Positions 60,565 through 64,000 of a DNA stretch of 64,000 nucleotides are shown piece by piece; positions within the stretch are counted from its first letter, which is position 1, and each line of letters starts with the position of its first letter. Made by a program: the position numbers and the translations under genes. The stretch lies in the NCBI GenBank assembly GCA_036508555.1, contig DATCHD010000035.1:1-64000 (forward strand). Reading direction: 5' to 3'. This stretch comes from CAINVV01 sp036508555. Its GTDB lineage: Bacteria; Bacteroidota; Bacteroidia; Bacteroidales; Prolixibacteraceae. The notes below the pieces were generated by a model. That model made no database searches. It saw nothing but the letters and a program-made list of their open reading frames with translations, and had not been told where the DNA came from.

Positions 60565-60572
60565 CAAATATA
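60565..60572 (-). promoter_or_regulatory. -7 element of the helicase gene
   Basis: On the minus strand TATATTTG (plus-strand 60565-60572) matches TAnnTTTG exactly and lies 15 nt before the start codon. This is close, but compatible with a short leader that keeps the AAGGAG site. Confidence 0.55.
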
Positions 60573-60786
60573 CGGCAATTTATTTACTCTGACTTTGCGA
60601 AAAACTGCGGTCTTCCTATAACAGTGTTATAATTTTATGTAATTTAATGCCAGGATTATGACACTTTTAATTGCAACTTATCTATTAAAATAAAATCAAT
60701 AAAGATTTCACAATCAATAGATGCATTAGAGAATACAAAAAAATTGAAAATAGAGTTGTGAATTTGTAAATTATTATCATTATTTT

Positions 60787-60818
60787 TGCACTATTATCAA
60801 TCCAATGATAATAGTGCA
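60787..60818. promoter_or_regulatory. Operator-like palindrome upstream of the winged-helix gene
   Basis: TGCACTATTATCA (60787-60799) and TGATAATAGTGCA (60806-60818) are perfect inverted copies with a 6-nt spacer. They overlap a TTTG-N20-TAATAGTG promoter-like arrangement starting at 60785. The gap 60551-60841 is AT-rich and holds nothing else besides the helicase promoter. Autorepression by the downstream product is plausible. Confidence 0.55.
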
Positions 60819-60841
60819 TTTAATTTGATTATATAATTAAA

Positions 60842-61786
60842 ATGAATAATATAATATCCGTGGTTGGCATTTCAACTCAATTAGTTTTGCTACAAAGAAG
60901 CAAACTGCAAGGTCTTAATACAGATATGCTATTGCGCTTCTCATATTATACCGCAACTTTCAATGATCAACCGATCTGTGTAATTCGGGCAAAAAACAAG
61001 GAGGATTCTACTACCCCATTGCAATACAAGAGAATTACGAAACAGATAGAAACAGTTGTTGGCTTGACAGTGGCCGTCTTATTGAACTCCGTAACGTATT
61101 ATGAACGTGAGCGTTTAATAAATCAAGGAGTATACTTCATAATTTCTGATAAATATGCATTCTTACCCTCCTTGATAGTAAATACCCGTGCGAGAAAAAT
61201 GAACAAACTAGCAAAATTGCCTCCTGCAGCACAATATGTCTTATTTTATTATCTCCAATCAGACAAAGAAGAACTTACAATCAAGGGGCTGGAGGAAATA
61301 ATGCCCTATAATTACGTAGCATTAGCACGTGCAGTGACTAACCTCCAGGATTGTAAATTATGTAACACGACAACCGATCATACAAGAACAAAATACATCC
61401 GCTTTGAAGGTTCAAAAAGGATAATATGGCAGAAGATGCAAAAAAATTTGTCATCACCTGTTAAAAAGGTTGTTTATTGTGATTCTTTGCCAAAAGGGAA
61501 TTTCAGTATAAGCGGTGTGAACGCATTGTCGCAATACTCACACTTGAACCCTGAACAATACGGAACCTTGTCTGTTTGGGAAAAATACTTTTCCCTGAAG
61601 GATGGACTATTTAATGAAGTGGATGGATTGTATAAAATTGAAGTATGGAAATATCCAACCACAATCCCTTGTAATTCGAATAGCAAAGTGGTCGATAAAC
61701 TTTCGTTATACCTGTCCATGAAAGATGATCCGGATTCCCGAATTGAAAAAGAATTGGAAATAATGATAGAAGAAATGGAATGGTAA
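60842..61786 (+). CDS. AbiEi-like winged-helix protein of an accessory region
   Basis: The 314-residue protein starts 23 nt after an inverted repeat. Its layout, an N-terminal mixed fold (about 1-110), a winged-helix-like middle (LSPAAQ-type PPAAQYVLFYYLQ, near 128-140, then a helix pair) and a C-terminus with LSLYLSMKDDPDSRIEKELE, resembles proteins annotated as AbiEi-type antitoxins or MarR-like regulators. No AbiEii-type nucleotidyltransferase toxin follows, so the pair is incomplete. The gene is AT-rich relative to its neighbours. The family assignment is by memory of pattern and is moderate. Confidence 0.55.
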   Translation: MNNIISVVGISTQLVLLQRSKLQGLNTDMLLRFSYYTATFNDQPICVIRAKNKEDSTTPLQYKRITKQIETVVGLTVAVLLNSVTYYERERLINQGVYFIISDKYAFLPSLIVNTRARKMNKLAKLPPAAQYVLFYYLQSDKEELTIKGLEEIMPYNYVALARAVTNLQDCKLCNTTTDHTRTKYIRFEGSKRIIWQKMQKNLSSPVKKVVYCDSLPKGNFSISGVNALSQYSHLNPEQYGTLSVWEKYFSLKDGLFNEVDGLYKIEVWKYPTTIPCNSNSKVVDKLSLYLSMKDDPDSRIEKELEIMIEEMEW

Positions 61787-61805
61787 AAGGATTAGAGAAA
61801 TAAAG

Positions 61806-62210
61806 ATGAAGATTCAATATGCATCGGACTTACATCTGGAATTTTCCGCCAATTCCAGCTATCTGAAAAGCAATCCGTTGAACCCAGCGGGTGATATTCT
61901 TATCTTAGCTGGTGACATCGGTTATTTGAATGATGACAATTATAGCAAACATCCGTTTTGGGATTGGATATCAGAAAATTATCAGCAAGTAATTGTGGCA
62001 GTTGGGAATCATGAGCTCTATAAATATTACGACTTAGCTAAAATACCTCAAGGGTTGGTTTGTTCTATTAGAGACAATGTGAAATGTTATTACAATGAGG
62101 TCGTACGGATCGAAAATGTAGATTTCATTGTTTCAACTTTATGGGCAAAAATACCGTTTGAGGAAGCATATTTAACCGAGCATGGAGTGAGTGATTTTCA
62201 TCACATTTGA
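61806..62210 (+). pseudogene. Truncated calcineurin-like metallophosphoesterase
   Basis: The 134-residue frame begins KIQYASDLHLEF with metal-binding DLH, then GDILILAGDIG and VGNHELY, the first three metallophosphoesterase motifs. It stops after the GVSDFHHI segment, about half the family length, and lacks the later GHTH-type histidines. No continuation is found in other frames before the convergent helicase gene 53 nt away. It is probably a remnant cut off by recombination. It starts 19 nt after the winged-helix gene. Confidence 0.8.
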
Positions 62211-62263
62211 TCCCCAAAAGGCAATAGAAATGTTGTGAAATTTTATGACTTTTTTTAGAGATT

Positions 62264-63541
62264 TTATTCTCCTTGTTTTTTGTGTCCATGCCGGTCGCCG
62301 CGGTCGCGGTGCCTGAAATCTTTTTTGGCCGGCGGACGGCTTCCTCCTCTCCCACCTGAGGAAGGTCTGAAAGCGGCTTTTCTGCTTGCGGCAGGATTGT
62401 ACTCTGGTCCTTCTTCCATGCCTGCAGGTAATGGGATCTTGATAATCACCCGCTCAATCAGGTCTTCAATTTTCTTGAAACTGTGCGCGTCGTTTTCAGA
62501 AATCAATGTGATGGCAACGCCGGAAAGCTGTGCACGGGCAGTCCTCCCGACACGGTGAACATAGTCTTCCGGATCCCTTGGCACATCGTAGTTCATCACC
62601 AGGTCAATCCCATCGATGTCAATTCCACGAGACACAATATCGGTAGCAACCAATATCTGGGTTTCCCGGTTACGGAAACGAAGCATAACCTGTTCCCGCT
62701 CTTTCTGTTCGAGATCAGACAACATGCCATCGACTGAGAAGCCCATTCTTCTGAGCTCACGGACAAGTCCATTGACGTTAGCCTTCCTGGAGGTAAAGAT
62801 CAACACACTCTTGTAGTCTGTTTTTCCTTTCAGTAACGCTCTGAGCAACTGCACCTTCTGACCCTCATAGACCATATAGGCTGCCTGAATGATGTTCTCG
62901 GCAGGTTTTGACATAGCGATATTGATCTGCTCCGGATTTTGCAGAATGACACCTGCCATCTGGCGGATCCTGGGAGGCATGGTAGCCGAAAAAAGTAGTG
63001 TCTGCCGTTCCTTAGGCAGAACTGCTATAATTCGCATGATGTCGTCATAGAATCCCATGTCGAGCATCCGGTCTGCCTCATCCAGAATCAATGTCTTGAT
63101 CGTGCTGAAATCAGAATATTTTAGGTTGATATGAGAAAGCAGGCGACCCGGAGTTGCAACAATAATATCAGCTCCCTGAACCAATGCGGACTTCTGCTGA
63201 TCAAAAGCGGAACCTTCTCCCCCACCATATACTGCAATGGAAGAAGCGCCTGTAAAATAGGAGAATCCCTCTATCTGTTGGTCTATTTGTTGTGCGAGTT
63301 CCCTTGTCGGAGCGATGATAAGGGTGTGCATGCCCGTGTGGCCTTCTCTGGAAATGTTATTTAGAATCGGCAAAAGGTACGCAGCCGTCTTTCCCGTACC
63401 GGTCTGGGCGCAGGCAATCAGGTCTTTACCCTGCAGGATAACCGGTATTGCAAACTCCTGAACGGGAGTGCAATTTTCGAAGCCCATGGCATTTAAGCCA
63501 TCCATAACTTCATTTGTGAAGTCAAATTCTTTAAAATTCAA
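62264..63541 (-). CDS. DEAD-box RNA helicase, RhlE-like
   Basis: The 425-residue protein has the Q motif and AQTGTGKTA (Walker A, about 43-51), DEADRMLD, SAT, and HRVGRTAR near 333. It ends in a Gly/Arg/Lys/His-rich tail (GGRGGSRPPAKKDFRHRDRG) that should bind RNA. It acts in RNA unwinding, ribosome assembly or mRNA turnover. It lies 26 nt after the methyltransferase gene on the same strand and may be cotranscribed with it. Confidence 0.94.
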   Translation of the reverse strand: MNFKEFDFTNEVMDGLNAMGFENCTPVQEFAIPVILQGKDLIACAQTGTGKTAAYLLPILNNISREGHTGMHTLIIAPTRELAQQIDQQIEGFSYFTGASSIAVYGGGEGSAFDQQKSALVQGADIIVATPGRLLSHINLKYSDFSTIKTLILDEADRMLDMGFYDDIMRIIAVLPKERQTLLFSATMPPRIRQMAGVILQNPEQINIAMSKPAENIIQAAYMVYEGQKVQLLRALLKGKTDYKSVLIFTSRKANVNGLVRELRRMGFSVDGMLSDLEQKEREQVMLRFRNRETQILVATDIVSRGIDIDGIDLVMNYDVPRDPEDYVHRVGRTARAQLSGVAITLISENDAHSFKKIEDLIERVIIKIPLPAGMEEGPEYNPAASRKAAFRPSSGGRGGSRPPAKKDFRHRDRGDRHGHKKQGE

Positions 63542-63567
63542 TGTACTATGAAATAAAATGAACGATG

Positions 63568-64000
63568 TTATTCTACATACAAGACCAGTCCTTTGAGGTA
63601 TTCACCCTCGGGATGAAAAATGTTGATCGGATGGTCGGCCGGCTGAGACAACTGGTGCAAAATCCGCACCTCCCGTCCGGCTATCGCAGCTGCCGAAAAA
63701 ACGGCTTCGCGGAAGTTATTCCTGGTCACAACCTGTGAGCAGGAAAAAGTGAAAAGGATGCCTCCCGGCTTGATTTGCTGGAAAGCCTTAGCATTGAGTC
63801 GTTTGTAACCTTGAAGCGCCTGCGATAAGACGTTGCGGTGTTTGGCAAAGGCCGGAGGATCAAGCACGATCACGTCGTACTTGTTTTTGATCTCCTGCAT
63901 AAAGGCAGAGGCCTCGGCCACAAAAGACTCATGACGCGGATCTCCGGGGAAATTCAGCGCCACATTTTCGTTGGTCAGTTCGATCGCTTTTGCAGAAGAA
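63568..64000 (-). CDS. RlmI-like class I SAM-dependent methyltransferase, C-terminal part
   Basis: The frame is open to the window end, so the N-terminal part is missing. A GTG at 63963 is internal. Visible features are the methyltransferase segment DVIVLDPPAFAKHR and the FTFSCSQVVT element, followed by the conserved PADHPINIFHPEGEYLKGL end. This matches the RlmI/PUA-methyltransferase family that modifies 23S rRNA cytosine. The DPPAF-type motif supports a base methyltransferase. Gene identity as rlmI is probable rather than proven. Confidence 0.85.
   Translation of the reverse strand, partial: SSAKAIELTNENVALNFPGDPRHESFVAEASAFMQEIKNKYDVIVLDPPAFAKHRNVLSQALQGYKRLNAKAFQQIKPGGILFTFSCSQVVTRNNFREAVFSAAAIAGREVRILHQLSQPADHPINIFHPEGEYLKGLVLYVE

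Overview
The window reads as chromosomal DNA of a member of the Bacteroidota, probably an environmental Bacteroidales-like lineage. The evidence is the trp order BEGDCFA, -7 elements of the TAnnTTTG type ahead of several genes, a serine palmitoyltransferase for sphingolipids, a phosphoglycerate-mutase-like homoserine kinase between thrA and thrC, and an ExbB/ExbD/ExbD/TonB cluster that includes PstS-like and TPR proteins. Genes are dense on both strands. I saw no rRNA, tRNA, CRISPR array or transposase gene.

Layout. 1-5756: tryptophan operon from the 3' end of trpB to trpA, with a 50-bp perfect palindrome overlapping the trpB stop. 5785-12450: a membrane protein, an SDR/DUF2867 protein, a seven-heme NapC-type cytochrome, a truncated hemoglobin, a YkgJ-type cysteine cluster protein, a PmoA-family protein and an envelope protein. 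12451-16920: a decayed gene end, a 2[4Fe-4S] ferredoxin, nth, REP-like hairpins, an ABC-F ATPase and thrC. 16917-21794: the threonine operon (thrA, kinase, thrC) and recA. 21960-26952: a TPR/SPOR protein, clpS, a membrane methyltransferase and an S9 peptidase. 27001-33648: the TonB energising cluster. 33711-36301: exported superoxide dismutase, malQ and a 42-residue membrane protein.

36570-45211 is the most unusual part. It is one tightly packed, partly overlapping operon: LytS-type kinase, LytTR regulator, stand-alone PqqD-like protein, ATP-grasp ligase, PLP decarboxylase with a RiPP-leader-like N-terminus, urea-transporter/M23-peptidase fusion, TPR/beta-barrel protein and a TPR protein. I read it as a candidate undescribed system that couples amino-acid ligation and decarboxylation to the cell envelope.

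45330-48970 holds two tandem M14 carboxypeptidase-like proteins, the first with its zinc site lost. 49039-51038 encodes sphingolipid enzymes (SPT plus an SDR), followed by a 45-residue secreted peptide. 51262-57915 holds two GH38 alpha-mannosidases and a GH29 alpha-fucosidase, a glycan-scavenging group. 58064-64000 has a Pif1-type helicase, an AT-rich accessory patch (winged-helix AbiEi-like protein with an operator-like palindrome and a truncated phosphoesterase), a DEAD-box helicase and the 3' part of an RlmI-like methyltransferase.
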